A stretch of DNA of 64,000 nt from Planctomycetota bacterium (GTDB taxonomy: Bacteria > Planctomycetota > Phycisphaerae > UBA1845), in contig JAJRWX010000026.1 in NCBI GenBank assembly GCA_024276605.1, forward strand, positions 1 through 64,000, read 5' to 3'. Of this stretch, positions 43,279 to 51,933 are shown one piece after another (the first letter of the stretch is position 1; the number at the start of each line of letters is the position of its first letter). The position numbers were made by a program, and so were the translations under genes. The notes below the pieces were generated by a model that was not told the origin of the DNA, searched no databases, and saw only the letters and a list, made by a program, of their open reading frames with translations.

Positions 43279-44913
43279 CTAGAAGTCATTCAGACCGCTG
43301 TTGTCATCGAATGACATGAACTCCTCGGCGTTCTCTACCTGCTTGCCGGTACTGACAAGATTCGATTTATGTCCTACGTGTGACTGTCCTGCACTGCCAT
43401 GAAACGGCTTTTTTGCAACTGTGTGGATTGGGAGCCCGACATCATGGGAACGCGAAGTCGTAACAGCACTATTGCCGTTCTTACCGCTAACCAAGCCTGT
43501 CAGCTCGTTAACCATACCTTTTAGCGCCTGTGCCTGGGCAGCCAGTTGCTCAGATGCTGATGCCGATTCCTCAGCACCGGCCGCATTTTGCTGAGTGACT
43601 TTGTCCATCTGTGAGACCGCCGTATTGACTTGATCGACACCCTGTGCCTGTTCATCGCTGGCCTTAGCTATACCGTCAACTAACTCCGAGACTTGCGTTA
43701 CGTCCCCTACAATGGCGCCGAGCGCCTTGCCAACCTCGCTCGCCACGTTGGTACCTTCATTGGCTTTGCTGGTCGAGTCCTCTATGAGTCCGGTGGTCTC
43801 CCTGGCCGCCTGAGCGGCGCGCTGTGCCAGATTGCGCACCTCATCGGCCACGACGGCGAATCCCTTGCCATGCTCACCGGCACGGGCAGCTTCCACGGCT
43901 GCGTTCAGCGCCAAAAGGTTGGTCTGGAAAGCGATCTCCTCAATCACTTTGATGATTTTACTGATCTTGCCGGAAGAATCGTTGATTCCTGTCATGGCAT
44001 CGTTGAGCTGATGCATGGTCTTGTCGCCGGCTTGCGCGGCATCTCTCGCCTGAGTGCTTAGCTCATTTGCCTGCTTGGCGTTCTCGGCATTGGTACGAGT
44101 TATGGCGGCCATCTGTTCAAGGGCGCTGGAGGTTTCTTCAAGCGAGGACGCCTGTTCGCTGGCACCTTCTGCGGATTGCTGACTGGCGCTTGACACCTGA
44201 GCAGCAGCATCGTTAACTTGGTCAACACCTTCGTTCAAACCGACGATGATGCGGTTGATCGGCTTGGTGATGGAACGCGTGATAGACCAAGACAAAAGGA
44301 AAACAAGGACAACGGCACCAATGGAGGCAAACAACACACTCGATTTCAGCTCGGCGCCTTCTGTCACGATACCAGTCATGGATGCACTCAGTTCCTCGTT
44401 TTGTTGTTCGACAAGGGCTTCAACGCTCTTCTGCATAGCTTCGGCATACCCGTCAAACTCATCCATCATCTTGTTTCCTTCGGTTGGTCCCCCTTCGATA
44501 TAGGCCAGCGCCATCTTCTTTCCCATTTCGTAAAACTCATCAAAGGTCTTTCCAAATTTGTTGATCCGCTGCAAGTTCTCTTGATCATTCTCCTCCTCGT
44601 ACATCCGGCGGAATTCATTGAGTCCCTCTTTTAACGTTTGAGCGTGCTTCTCAGCTTCTTCGAACCCGTCTGCGTAACCTTTAGCCGCCCGTGTGGCAGA
44701 AATGTCGGTCAGCCACTGCTGGACCCCAACCAAATCCAGCTTAATGTCCTTGGCCAAGGCAGCGTACACAGCCGACTCATTCTGTGTGAAGATGGCCTTC
44801 TCCTGTACTGTCTCAGCCTGCGAGTACGTGAACGCACTGATCACGACTAGGACGACGAGAGGTACCGCGAATCCTAAATAGAGCTTGGTGCTGAGTTTCA
44901 TATTTTTGAGCAT
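43279..44913 (-). CDS. Methyl-accepting chemotaxis protein
   Basis: 544 residues. Transmembrane helix at about 10-30, a periplasmic four-helix-bundle-type sensor (30-185), second helix at about 190-210, HAMP, then a long cytoplasmic coiled coil with the tip sequence [17 protein letters not shown] and [10 protein letters not shown]. It senses an unknown small molecule and signals through CheW encoded downstream. It ends in an acidic Phe-containing tail rather than the NWETF tether. Confidence 0.93.
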   Translation of the reverse strand: MLKNMKLSTKLYLGFAVPLVVLVVISAFTYSQAETVQEKAIFTQNESAVYAALAKDIKLDLVGVQQWLTDISATRAAKGYADGFEEAEKHAQTLKEGLNEFRRMYEEENDQENLQRINKFGKTFDEFYEMGKKMALAYIEGGPTEGNKMMDEFDGYAEAMQKSVEALVEQQNEELSASMTGIVTEGAELKSSVLFASIGAVVLVFLLSWSITRSITKPINRIIVGLNEGVDQVNDAAAQVSSASQQSAEGASEQASSLEETSSALEQMAAITRTNAENAKQANELSTQARDAAQAGDKTMHQLNDAMTGINDSSGKISKIIKVIEEIAFQTNLLALNAAVEAARAGEHGKGFAVVADEVRNLAQRAAQAARETTGLIEDSTSKANEGTNVASEVGKALGAIVGDVTQVSELVDGIAKASDEQAQGVDQVNTAVSQMDKVTQQNAAGAEESASASEQLAAQAQALKGMVNELTGLVSGKNGNSAVTTSRSHDVGLPIHTVAKKPFHGSAGQSHVGHKSNLVSTGKQVENAEEFMSFDDNSGLNDF

Positions 44914-45183
44914 GAGTTCGATCTCCGAGCCAGTGCCTAATCTCAGGCAGCTATGTTCCTATTGTTGTGAATCCCACATATTTGACGCGAGCCGGGATTC
45001 GGCTCACACGATGTCACGATAGTGTCTGCCGTTTGAGCGGAAGACGCTGATTACATCCCATACCTCGGCGTATTCGATCTAATGATATGCGGAGTTCCGC
45101 GCGCTGTAAGGCCTCACGCGAGTTGGATACGCCGCTCGTTATGCCAATTGATCCCCTTCTTCTGCGCTCAACCCTGATCGCGT

Positions 45184-45666
45184 CTATGAGACAGCTACGG
45201 ATTCACGAAGATCCCTTGAGAGACATACCGAACGTACACATGCGAGGGCATCCTCGTCAGTGCAAACCGAACCAGCAAGCCCTTCTAATGTCTCACAAGC
45301 CAGTGCGCGTCGCATCCTATCCTCCAAACGCAGCAGGCCACAGTGGGCATTACACATTCTGTCTTTGTCTCCTTGGCATATTTCAGCTCGTAGATAATTC
45401 TGGTCCCGTAACGGGTTCAGAGCATCGAGCACATCAACAACTCGAATCTCTCCCATCTTCTTAGCGAGCCAATAGCCGCCATGCCTTCCTCGAACGGATG
45501 AAACAACACCCGCCATAGAGAGACTCTTTAGCACCTTGGCAGCGTGTGTCTGAGTGATACCCAGTGCTGCCGCAACTGTTGCTGACGGAATAACGTCTCC
45601 GGCTTGCTGACGGCTCAGGTAACAGATCGCGTAAATCCCATGGACCGCAGTCCTTGAAAAAAACAT
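45184..45666 (-). CDS. Rrf2-family transcriptional regulator
   Basis: 160 residues. Winged helix with I-P-S-A-T-V-A-A-A-L-G-I and the wing R-G-R-H-G-G-Y-W-L-A. Cysteines C-x7-C-x3-C near residue 105 could hold an Fe-S cluster; four more follow at the C-terminus. It is divergent from an OprB-type porin, with a 23-base dyad between them. It differs clearly from the SUF regulator at 8640. Confidence 0.85.
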   Translation of the reverse strand: MFFSRTAVHGIYAICYLSRQQAGDVIPSATVAAALGITQTHAAKVLKSLSMAGVVSSVRGRHGGYWLAKKMGEIRVVDVLDALNPLRDQNYLRAEICQGDKDRMCNAHCGLLRLEDRMRRALACETLEGLAGSVCTDEDALACVRSVCLSRDLRESVAVS

Positions 45667-45752
45667 GGCGCCTCCTCCTTGATTCGCATTTTGATTGTGG
45701 CCACGCAGCCGGTTGCGTTATGAATCGACCAAAGAATATAACTCGACAAGAT

Positions 45753-45779
45753 AAAAGTACTCATCAAGTACTTTTTTTT
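45753..45779. promoter_or_regulatory. Dyad AAAAGTACT-N5-AGTACTTTT in the rrf2/porin intergenic region
   Basis: Perfect 9-bp inverted repeat with a 5-base gap (23 bases in all), followed by more T on the plus strand. The size and AT-rich ends suit an Rrf2-dimer operator; the T run also allows an intrinsic terminator or attenuator on the plus strand. The promoter boxes are not clear. Confidence 0.5.
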
Positions 45780-45789
45780 TCAGGTCAGT

Positions 45790-45860
45790 GTTATGGACTC
45801 CGATAACAACCGGCAGAGTGATAGAAACATCGTTCCAATGCCGTCGGCCGACTCCATAAC
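45790..45860 (+). promoter_or_regulatory. Possible structured leader of the porin mRNA
   Basis: GTTATGGA (45790-45797) pairs with TCCATAAC (45853-45860), enclosing a CGGCA/TGCCG pair. About 40 bases before the porin start, and just downstream of the T-tailed dyad. May form a 71-base stem-loop. Confidence 0.3.
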
Positions 45861-45901
45861 GTTGGCATACGAGCTGTTTTTTTTGGGTATGGAGAAGTCA
45901 T

Positions 45902-47221
45902 ATGACCAGGATCATCCACATCTCGTTAGCTTTTCTGTGGGTATTACCGGCTTATGGGCAGGTTACTGACACTACGCAGACACAAACACCGGTCGAACAA
46001 GCACAAACTGAGCCGGAGAGGGACTGGACACCACGGCCCTCGTGGCGTACTCAGCTACTAAAACTGAGCGAAGACGTTGGTTTGACCGGGTTATGGTGCG
46101 GCATCCGGGATGAACTAGAAGCGCAGGGTTTCACACCCAATCTCGAGTATGTCGGAACTTTGTTCACCAATACGCACGGAGGTGTGAACACTCAGCGAGC
46201 TGTTGAGTATTCCGGCAATACGCATCTAACACTCTCTTTGGATACCGGTTCCCTCGGTTGGTGGGAGGACGGCGAATTCTTCATCTACATCGAAGAACGC
46301 TATGGACAGGGTATCACTGAGCGGCATGTCGGTGATTTGTTCGCGTTAAACAACGACGAGGAACGCAGTTTTGTTCAAGTATCCGAGTACTGGTGGCAAC
46401 AGAGAATGTATCATGACAAGCTCTGGTTCAAGGTCGGCAAGATGGACGGAGCGGCGGATTTCCAAGTCATCGAGTATGGTTTGGAGTTCATCAATTCCGC
46501 CTTTGGCGTCATCCCTATGATTCCCTTACCCACGTTTCCCGATTACGCCTTGGGAGCCGTTGTATCAGTTGAGCCAAACGAGTGGTTATATCTCATGGCC
46601 GGTATCTACGACCAGCAGGCTTACGGCGGAACCTCTGGATTTGATTCAGCATTCCATGATCGTGCCGACACCGTTTCAATGTTTGAGTTAGCTTTGATGC
46701 CGAAATTTAAGGTACGAGAGCGTTCCTATCCCGGGACGTATCGTATCGGTGGTTGGTACACTTCCGGCGACGAAGACGTATTTTACAACGATCTCGGCGG
46801 GCGCCTCCACCCACGAACACATAGTGGCAACGCCGGGATTTACCTCGCGTTCGATCAGTTGATCTTCAAGGAGAATGATGACCCCAGCGACAGTCAGGGC
46901 ATTGGTGCATTCTTCCAATTCGGTTGGGCACCGTCAGCTTACAATGAGATTAGTCAATACTACGGCACAGGCATTCAATGGATCGGTGCGCTGCCCGGGC
47001 GAGACGACGACATACTTGGCTTAGCCATGGGACATGCGTCCCTTAGCGGGCGCGTTCAATCGCTTGAGCGCCGATACGATGAAACCGTAGTCGAATTGTT
47101 CTATAAAGCTCAGGTGACGTCATGGTACAGTTTTATGCCTGATGTGCAGTACATCGTCAACCCGGGCGGCGACGGGCAGGATGCGTTCGTGTTCGGTATA
47201 CGAACGCAAATTTCGTTTTGA
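45902..47221 (+). CDS. OprB-type outer-membrane porin
   Basis: 439 residues with a signal peptide (ending A-Y-G-Q), a hydrophilic Thr/Gln linker, and a beta-barrel domain of the carbohydrate-selective porin family: L-E-Y-V-G-T-L-F-T-N, F-K-V-G-K-M-D-G-A-A-D-F, and the C-terminal F-G-I-R-T-Q-I-S-F ending in Phe, as outer-membrane barrels do. RBS GGAGAAG. Which sugar or solute it passes is unknown. The divergent Rrf2 gene may control it. Confidence 0.85.
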   Translation: MTRIIHISLAFLWVLPAYGQVTDTTQTQTPVEQAQTEPERDWTPRPSWRTQLLKLSEDVGLTGLWCGIRDELEAQGFTPNLEYVGTLFTNTHGGVNTQRAVEYSGNTHLTLSLDTGSLGWWEDGEFFIYIEERYGQGITERHVGDLFALNNDEERSFVQVSEYWWQQRMYHDKLWFKVGKMDGAADFQVIEYGLEFINSAFGVIPMIPLPTFPDYALGAVVSVEPNEWLYLMAGIYDQQAYGGTSGFDSAFHDRADTVSMFELALMPKFKVRERSYPGTYRIGGWYTSGDEDVFYNDLGGRLHPRTHSGNAGIYLAFDQLIFKENDDPSDSQGIGAFFQFGWAPSAYNEISQYYGTGIQWIGALPGRDDDILGLAMGHASLSGRVQSLERRYDETVVELFYKAQVTSWYSFMPDVQYIVNPGGDGQDAFVFGIRTQISF

Positions 47222-47291
47222 GCAAATGTGAACTTGCTTTTGTTGTATTGAAACATTCGCACTATTTAGTTTAAGAAAAAAGAAAGGGAGT

Positions 47292-47495
47292 ATGATGATT
47301 AAGAATCGCTATCCGAAATTGATGGGGTTGTTGGTATTGAGTTTATCTACCTGCTTCGCGGGTACCTGTTCGACGGGTTTGCGTGACGCCGTGATGACTG
47401 GATTTTTCGACTACGCCAGCGGCACCGTGACTGAAACGCTGGGATCGGTTATATCAGTATCGGACCTCCTAAACGACACCACGGGGGGAGAGTAA
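47292..47495 (+). CDS. Small exported protein
   Basis: 67 residues with a signal peptide (hydrophobic core about 10-22, possible cleavage near C-F-A-G). The short mature part ends I-S-V-S-D-L-L. GGGAG precedes the paired ATG codons. It resembles in layout the 51-residue lipoprotein at 51747. Function unknown. 70 bases downstream of the porin. Confidence 0.55.
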   Translation: MMIKNRYPKLMGLLVLSLSTCFAGTCSTGLRDAVMTGFFDYASGTVTETLGSVISVSDLLNDTTGGE

Positions 47496-47762
47496 CGGCA
47501 TGATCCGGCACGCGATGTGACGAGATGTTTGCACTATGGCGCTAATGTCCGGAGGGTGTTTCCACGCCGTGCATGCGTCCAATAAGGTATCACTTTCTAC
47601 AACGGAAGCAACTTGATTTTGACTCAGGCAGACGGCATGAATAGACTTAAGTGTCTGCGAACTATTGAACTCATAGGGTGTCCGACGATTGCCGAATACG
47701 GGAATCTTGTGAGGCACTGTCAAGTGCGAAGCGCATCGACCGCTCGTTGAGGAGAAAAACTG

Positions 47763-48224
47763 ATGAATACAACTAAATGCAGAATATGGTTGCTGAGTTT
47801 GGCGATACCGGCCTTGCTCGTAGGCTGCCAATCTACGCAGCGTATGGCAGGTTCTAAGTCTACGGTACAAGAAATTCCCAGGTTGACGTCCGCTTATCTA
47901 GCCGTTACCCAGCCGCGTCAGGATCCACACCCTTCGACCCGACTTCCCATCCGCAAAGCTCATAGGCGGAACCTCAAGATCCTAGCAAATCAGTGCGAGA
48001 AACTTTTGAAAGATGTCGAGGCGTGGGACAGCGATGCGCGGCTCATTTCGGTGGAAGCGGCTGAGCGGGATGAGGTTCGTGCCACTGTGGCCTCGTTTCG
48101 GGACTCTCTACAAAACCTATCGGACGCCGCTGCGAAGTCACGACGATCGAGCATACGCAAGCATTATGCCGCAGCGTTGGCATCTTATCGGCATTTGACT
48201 GTGATTACGGAAAGCGACAACTAG
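47763..48224 (+). CDS. Putative lipoprotein
   Basis: 153 residues. Lipobox L-L-V-G-C at residues 16-20 of a clear signal sequence; the mature part is basic and helical. RBS GAGGAG. No family recognised. A 267-base gap separates it from the previous gene, so it may have its own promoter. Confidence 0.65.
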   Translation: MNTTKCRIWLLSLAIPALLVGCQSTQRMAGSKSTVQEIPRLTSAYLAVTQPRQDPHPSTRLPIRKAHRRNLKILANQCEKLLKDVEAWDSDARLISVEAAERDEVRATVASFRDSLQNLSDAAAKSRRSSIRKHYAAALASYRHLTVITESDN

Positions 48225-48315
48225 GTCTCAGCGTCGCATTCCACGACTTCTCTTTACCGCCATTCGTATCTTAGAGTTCTCCTGTCGGACGATAGTCCGA
48301 CGGGGGGATTTGAAG

Positions 48316-49179
48316 ATGCGATTTGCGGCAATTTTGTGCGCTTGCGCGGTATTTTTAGTGACTGGTTGTGCGGCTACTCACTGGACGGCCCATCTAACCG
48401 CCGAACAGCAGTGGGAAGCGCTTTGCCGCCGTATGCCGCAACGCCAGGTACTTGTCGCTTCCGGCGAGGCCTATCGATCATCACTTACTCGTGAGCAGGA
48501 GACGACACTTAAGCGTATCGCATTGGTGGCGTTGGATTCCGTCGTTCAAATCAAGAGTGCAAGCCCGGTCCAGGAGGAATCTCGGAACGATTTTTCAAAT
48601 GTGCATGCTATCTCAAGCCGCTCGGGTGGCACTGGAATTGTTATCTCGTCTGATGGCTTAATTCTTACCAATGAACACGTTGTACGGCACACCCGTGGTA
48701 TCTCAGTCGTGTTCAGCGATGGCAGGGAGTATCCTGTTGTTGCAATGGTTGTTCATCCGCGTCTGGATATCGCGGTCCTGCAAATCGACCGATCTCACAT
48801 AGCGTGCGTCTCACCTTCACTTGAACCGGTACAATCGGGGACACCCGTTGTGGCCATCACCTGCGCGACCGATCAACGCCAGCACTGCTACCGAACGGGG
48901 GTTGTCACGAGTGGGCGAAGATCACTTCAACGCGAACTAGATCCGGCTGGACGGCGAGACTACGGCGATCTTGTCGAAACGACCGTCAAGCTTGAACCAG
49001 GGTTTAGTGGTGGCCCATTACTGAACTCCGAAGGCCACGTCGTCGGACTTAATGTAGCGGTCATGGGTTCTCCGGGAACCGATCAACACCGAGGATACGC
49101 CATCCCCTTCGACGACAAGATGAACAAAGCCATCGGACAACTTGTAGCGTTAGCTAAAGCGACGTCGGTATCTCCTTAA
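48316..49179 (+). CDS. Trypsin-like serine protease lipoprotein
   Basis: 287 residues from ATG 48316, with GGGGGGA seven bases before. Lipobox V-T-G-C. The S1C protease domain (about 85-285) has the full triad: His in T-N-E-H-V-V, Asp in R-L-D-I-A-V-L, Ser in P-G-F-S-G-G-P-L. There is no PDZ domain, unlike HtrA/DegP, so it may not form large cages. Likely periplasmic, tethered quality-control or processing protease; substrate unknown. Confidence 0.82.
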   Translation: MRFAAILCACAVFLVTGCAATHWTAHLTAEQQWEALCRRMPQRQVLVASGEAYRSSLTREQETTLKRIALVALDSVVQIKSASPVQEESRNDFSNVHAISSRSGGTGIVISSDGLILTNEHVVRHTRGISVVFSDGREYPVVAMVVHPRLDIAVLQIDRSHIACVSPSLEPVQSGTPVVAITCATDQRQHCYRTGVVTSGRRSLQRELDPAGRRDYGDLVETTVKLEPGFSGGPLLNSEGHVVGLNVAVMGSPGTDQHRGYAIPFDDKMNKAIGQLVALAKATSVSP

Positions 49180-49717
49180 TGCCAACGATCTTAAGACTCT
49201 CGGTATGGCGCTGTATCCCTGCGTAATCCATCAGCTTGTTATGTAAGTGGACAATGCTACCAAGACAAGAACGCATGTGGGTAGCACATTTCCCTAACAG
49301 TGCTGAAACATAGTTTTTAAACATCAAATGCTATTTGACTTGACGAGTAGTCTATCATGACTACATAGGCATGTTCACACCGAACCGAGCCGCGGGCTAT
49401 TAATCCGTGTAGTACTCAGATATCAATACGCCAAGCTGCTTTAAGACCGTCAAGGTGATTCTAACGCTTTCGTATTATTAAAAGTGATATCTACGAAACC
49501 CGACCAACCGATTAGCCGATAATTCGGTGCTACATTGGTTGGACGTTGCCTTGTCGCATGGCTTACGTTTACCAAGATCGATGGCTTATTCCGGGTCAAC
49601 TCATGGGAAGTTAGAATAACAAGGTATGTCCGCAACGTATCGCCACACCTACAGTTACTCTGCAGTTACCACGCGGAGTTGACCGCACCGAAAGGCCAAA
49701 CTAGACTTTTATCCAAG
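49180..49717. promoter_or_regulatory. Long leader region of the metal efflux operon, with promoter-like dyad
   Basis: TTGACT (49335-49340) overlaps a second box TTGACG (49340-49345). A perfect inverted repeat GTAGTC-TATCAT-GACTAC at 49347-49364 follows, then TACATA at 49362-49367 as a possible -10. A dyad between the two boxes is where MerR- or ArsR-type metal regulators bind. No regulator gene is adjacent. The remaining 350 bases to the first gene hold no clear ORF. Confidence 0.5.
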
Positions 49718-50092
49718 ATGGGTCGAATACTAATTATTTCTGTTTTCCTAACTTCGCTTCTCGCCGTACCGGCGTTGTGCATGGGTGGTGTTATTATACA
49801 TGCTTGCGAGTGTGCCGAGGAAATGGCCGACCCCTGCAATTTGGATTGCGAGCACGATTCCGGGTGTGGTCATGAGGGTAGTTGCTCCGACGACCCCTGC
49901 AATATAACGGTTCTTCGTGTTGGACGGGCATACAGCGATGTTGCGGTAACTCTTCAGCCTACAACGCTGGTTGCGACTATCTCCAAAGATGATAAGCGAT
50001 TTACGACTCACAGGATTGATGTCTTCCGATATGTATTATTGCGCCGAAGCCACGATCCATACCCTCCCGGTGAACTTCCACTTCTAATCTGA
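49718..50092 (+). CDS. Small secreted Cys-rich acidic protein at the head of the efflux operon
   Basis: 124 residues from ATG 49718; longer in-frame starts (49535) give no signal peptide at the front. Signal peptide (about 4-22), then a Cys/Asp/Glu/His-rich segment (about 28-62) with C-E-C, C-N-L-D-C, C-G-H-E-G-S-C and D-P-C, able to bind metal. The end is P-Y-P-P-G-E-L-P-L-L. Possible periplasmic metal binder feeding the pump; inferred from composition and position. Confidence 0.6.
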   Translation: MGRILIISVFLTSLLAVPALCMGGVIIHACECAEEMADPCNLDCEHDSGCGHEGSCSDDPCNITVLRVGRAYSDVAVTLQPTTLVATISKDDKRFTTHRIDVFRYVLLRRSHDPYPPGELPLLI

Positions 50093-50220
50093 TTTCCTTT
50101 TTCCAATTTTTTTTTTGTGCTGTTCTGAACTGCGCAAGCGGTGTGTGCGGCACTCTCAGCATACGCCATCTTTGCGATACGCGAAACTTTGGCTGATATT
50201 GGCTTCAAGGAATCGATTAC

Positions 50221-51750
50221 ATGTACAGAATAATCCTATACACCTTCTCGTTATTCAGTGCGCTGGTTGTGGTCAGTGGTTGCGCAACGATCAATCCGCA
50301 ACATGACTATGCACGCGTTGGCCATTACGTTACGGATGCTACCGGACAGGAACGGGTCTATCTCCCCGAAGACGATGAGCTAGTTGATGAGTTGGTTGAT
50401 GAACTGTTACAGGGTGGGCTTACGGCTGACGAGGCGGTCCAGATTTCATTACTCAACAACCCTCTCCTCCAAGCAGCCTTCATGGATGTCGGTATGGCTC
50501 GCGCAGATGCCATCCAGGCTGGGTTGTATACCAATCCGTTCTTGGAAGTCACGGCGTTGTTTCCCGACGGCGGTGGTTTGGCGAATCTACAATCCACAGT
50601 CGCGCAGAACATCGCGGAGCTATGGCAGATTCCCGTCCGTGAGCACATGGCGGAGCATTCCCTTGAAGCAGCGATTGTTACTCTTGCCAACACAGCGGCG
50701 AGCCTCGCCGCGGATGCAAAGTCTGCGTACTACTCAGCTGTCGGTGCGGATGAACGTCTTCGGATCGCCCGAGAAAATCTAGTTATCGCTAAGAACTTGC
50801 TCGAATTGACGCTAACACGTCAAAAAGCAGGAGCGGCTAATGAACTCGATGTGAACTTATCTCGTGGTGTGGCAGTAGATTCAGAAATCGCGGTCGAACG
50901 AGACCGATTATTAGCTGCCAACGCCCGCCGAGACATGGCCACCATACTCGGCCTAGTGGTCGATGCAAACAGCTTGGTTCTAAGCGATCGGTTACCTGAC
51001 GATCTCCCTGAAACACTCGGTGCTAAACCGCTTTTGAAATTGGCCAAGATGTGGCGCTTGGATATTCAATCTGCCGGGCAAGTTGTCGCTGCTGCTCAAG
51101 CTAAGTTGGAGTACGAATATTTGCTCGTCTGGCCGCAGGTGCAAATTGGGCTTTCCTTGGAACGATCGGAACGCGCTAGTCAGGGTGGTCGTGACGTATT
51201 GGCAGACACGGCGCGGGCATCAGTCGCTAATGGAAGCTTGACTGCCCCCGGCATTCAACCTCGATCCGAGCGGAACAGCCAGCGCGGCCAAGATTTGATC
51301 ATTGGCCCGAGTCTTGGTATCGAACTTCCCATCTTTGATCAAAACCAAGCCCAGATAGCCAGAGCACAATACGCCTTGCATCAAGCCCTCAAGACTATGG
51401 ACGCGCTCGATCGAGCTGTCACGCAGGAAGTGCGAAGCGCCGTCGATCGAGCGATGACAGCGTGGCGCTTAATGCGCATGTACCGTGATCAATCTATTCC
51501 ACTGGCAAAAAGTAATCTCGACCTATCCCGAGAAGCCTACCGCGCAGGGCGCGCGTCGTTTCTTTCCGTGCTCGAAGCACAGCGCTTCTTTCTGGAAACT
51601 CGTCGCGGGTACGTCGAAGCCTCGCAATCCGCAGCCACGATGATCCCCGAGCTTGAACGAACGATTGGGCTGCCGTTCGAGAAGTTCCTTGAGGAAGCAA
51701 ATAAGGACACGGAATCCAACCAAGACACTGACGAGGGAAACGGGTTATGA
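50221..51750 (+). CDS. TolC-family outer-membrane efflux lipoprotein (CzcC/CusC-like)
   Basis: 509 residues. Lipoprotein signal V-V-S-G-C. Two OEP repeats with long helical coiled coils (A-K-S-A-Y-Y-S-A-V, L-R-I-A-R-E-N, and E-V-R-S-A-V-D-R-A). It forms the outer-membrane tunnel of the tripartite pump. The adaptor and pump genes follow. It overlaps a small lipoprotein gene by 4 bases. Confidence 0.92.
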   Translation: MYRIILYTFSLFSALVVVSGCATINPQHDYARVGHYVTDATGQERVYLPEDDELVDELVDELLQGGLTADEAVQISLLNNPLLQAAFMDVGMARADAIQAGLYTNPFLEVTALFPDGGGLANLQSTVAQNIAELWQIPVREHMAEHSLEAAIVTLANTAASLAADAKSAYYSAVGADERLRIARENLVIAKNLLELTLTRQKAGAANELDVNLSRGVAVDSEIAVERDRLLAANARRDMATILGLVVDANSLVLSDRLPDDLPETLGAKPLLKLAKMWRLDIQSAGQVVAAAQAKLEYEYLLVWPQVQIGLSLERSERASQGGRDVLADTARASVANGSLTAPGIQPRSERNSQRGQDLIIGPSLGIELPIFDQNQAQIARAQYALHQALKTMDALDRAVTQEVRSAVDRAMTAWRLMRMYRDQSIPLAKSNLDLSREAYRAGRASFLSVLEAQRFFLETRRGYVEASQSAATMIPELERTIGLPFEKFLEEANKDTESNQDTDEGNGL

Positions 51751-51902
51751 GCAACAAACGATTGAGACGTGGTATCACACAAGTGGCCCTAGCCATCTAC
51801 AGCATGACGCTCTTGGGTGGTTGTACGCATGCCGCCCCTATGAGCATTGAACAATTTCTGACGGAACTATTACGCAATGCGGCGGCGGCATTACTGCTAT
51901 AA
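51747..51902 (+). CDS. Small lipoprotein of the efflux operon
   Basis: 51 residues, ATG overlapping the previous stop as ATGA. Basic start (K-R-L-R-R), hydrophobic core, lipobox L-L-G-G-C at about residue 26, then I-E-Q-F-L-T-E-L-L-R and an Ala/Leu-rich helix to the end. It lies between the outer-membrane and adaptor genes, which suggests co-production with the pump. Function unknown. Confidence 0.6.
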   Translation: MSNKRLRRGITQVALAIYSMTLLGGCTHAAPMSIEQFLTELLRNAAAALLL

Positions 51903-51933
51903 CGGAAATACGCCAACAACGAAGGATACTCTG

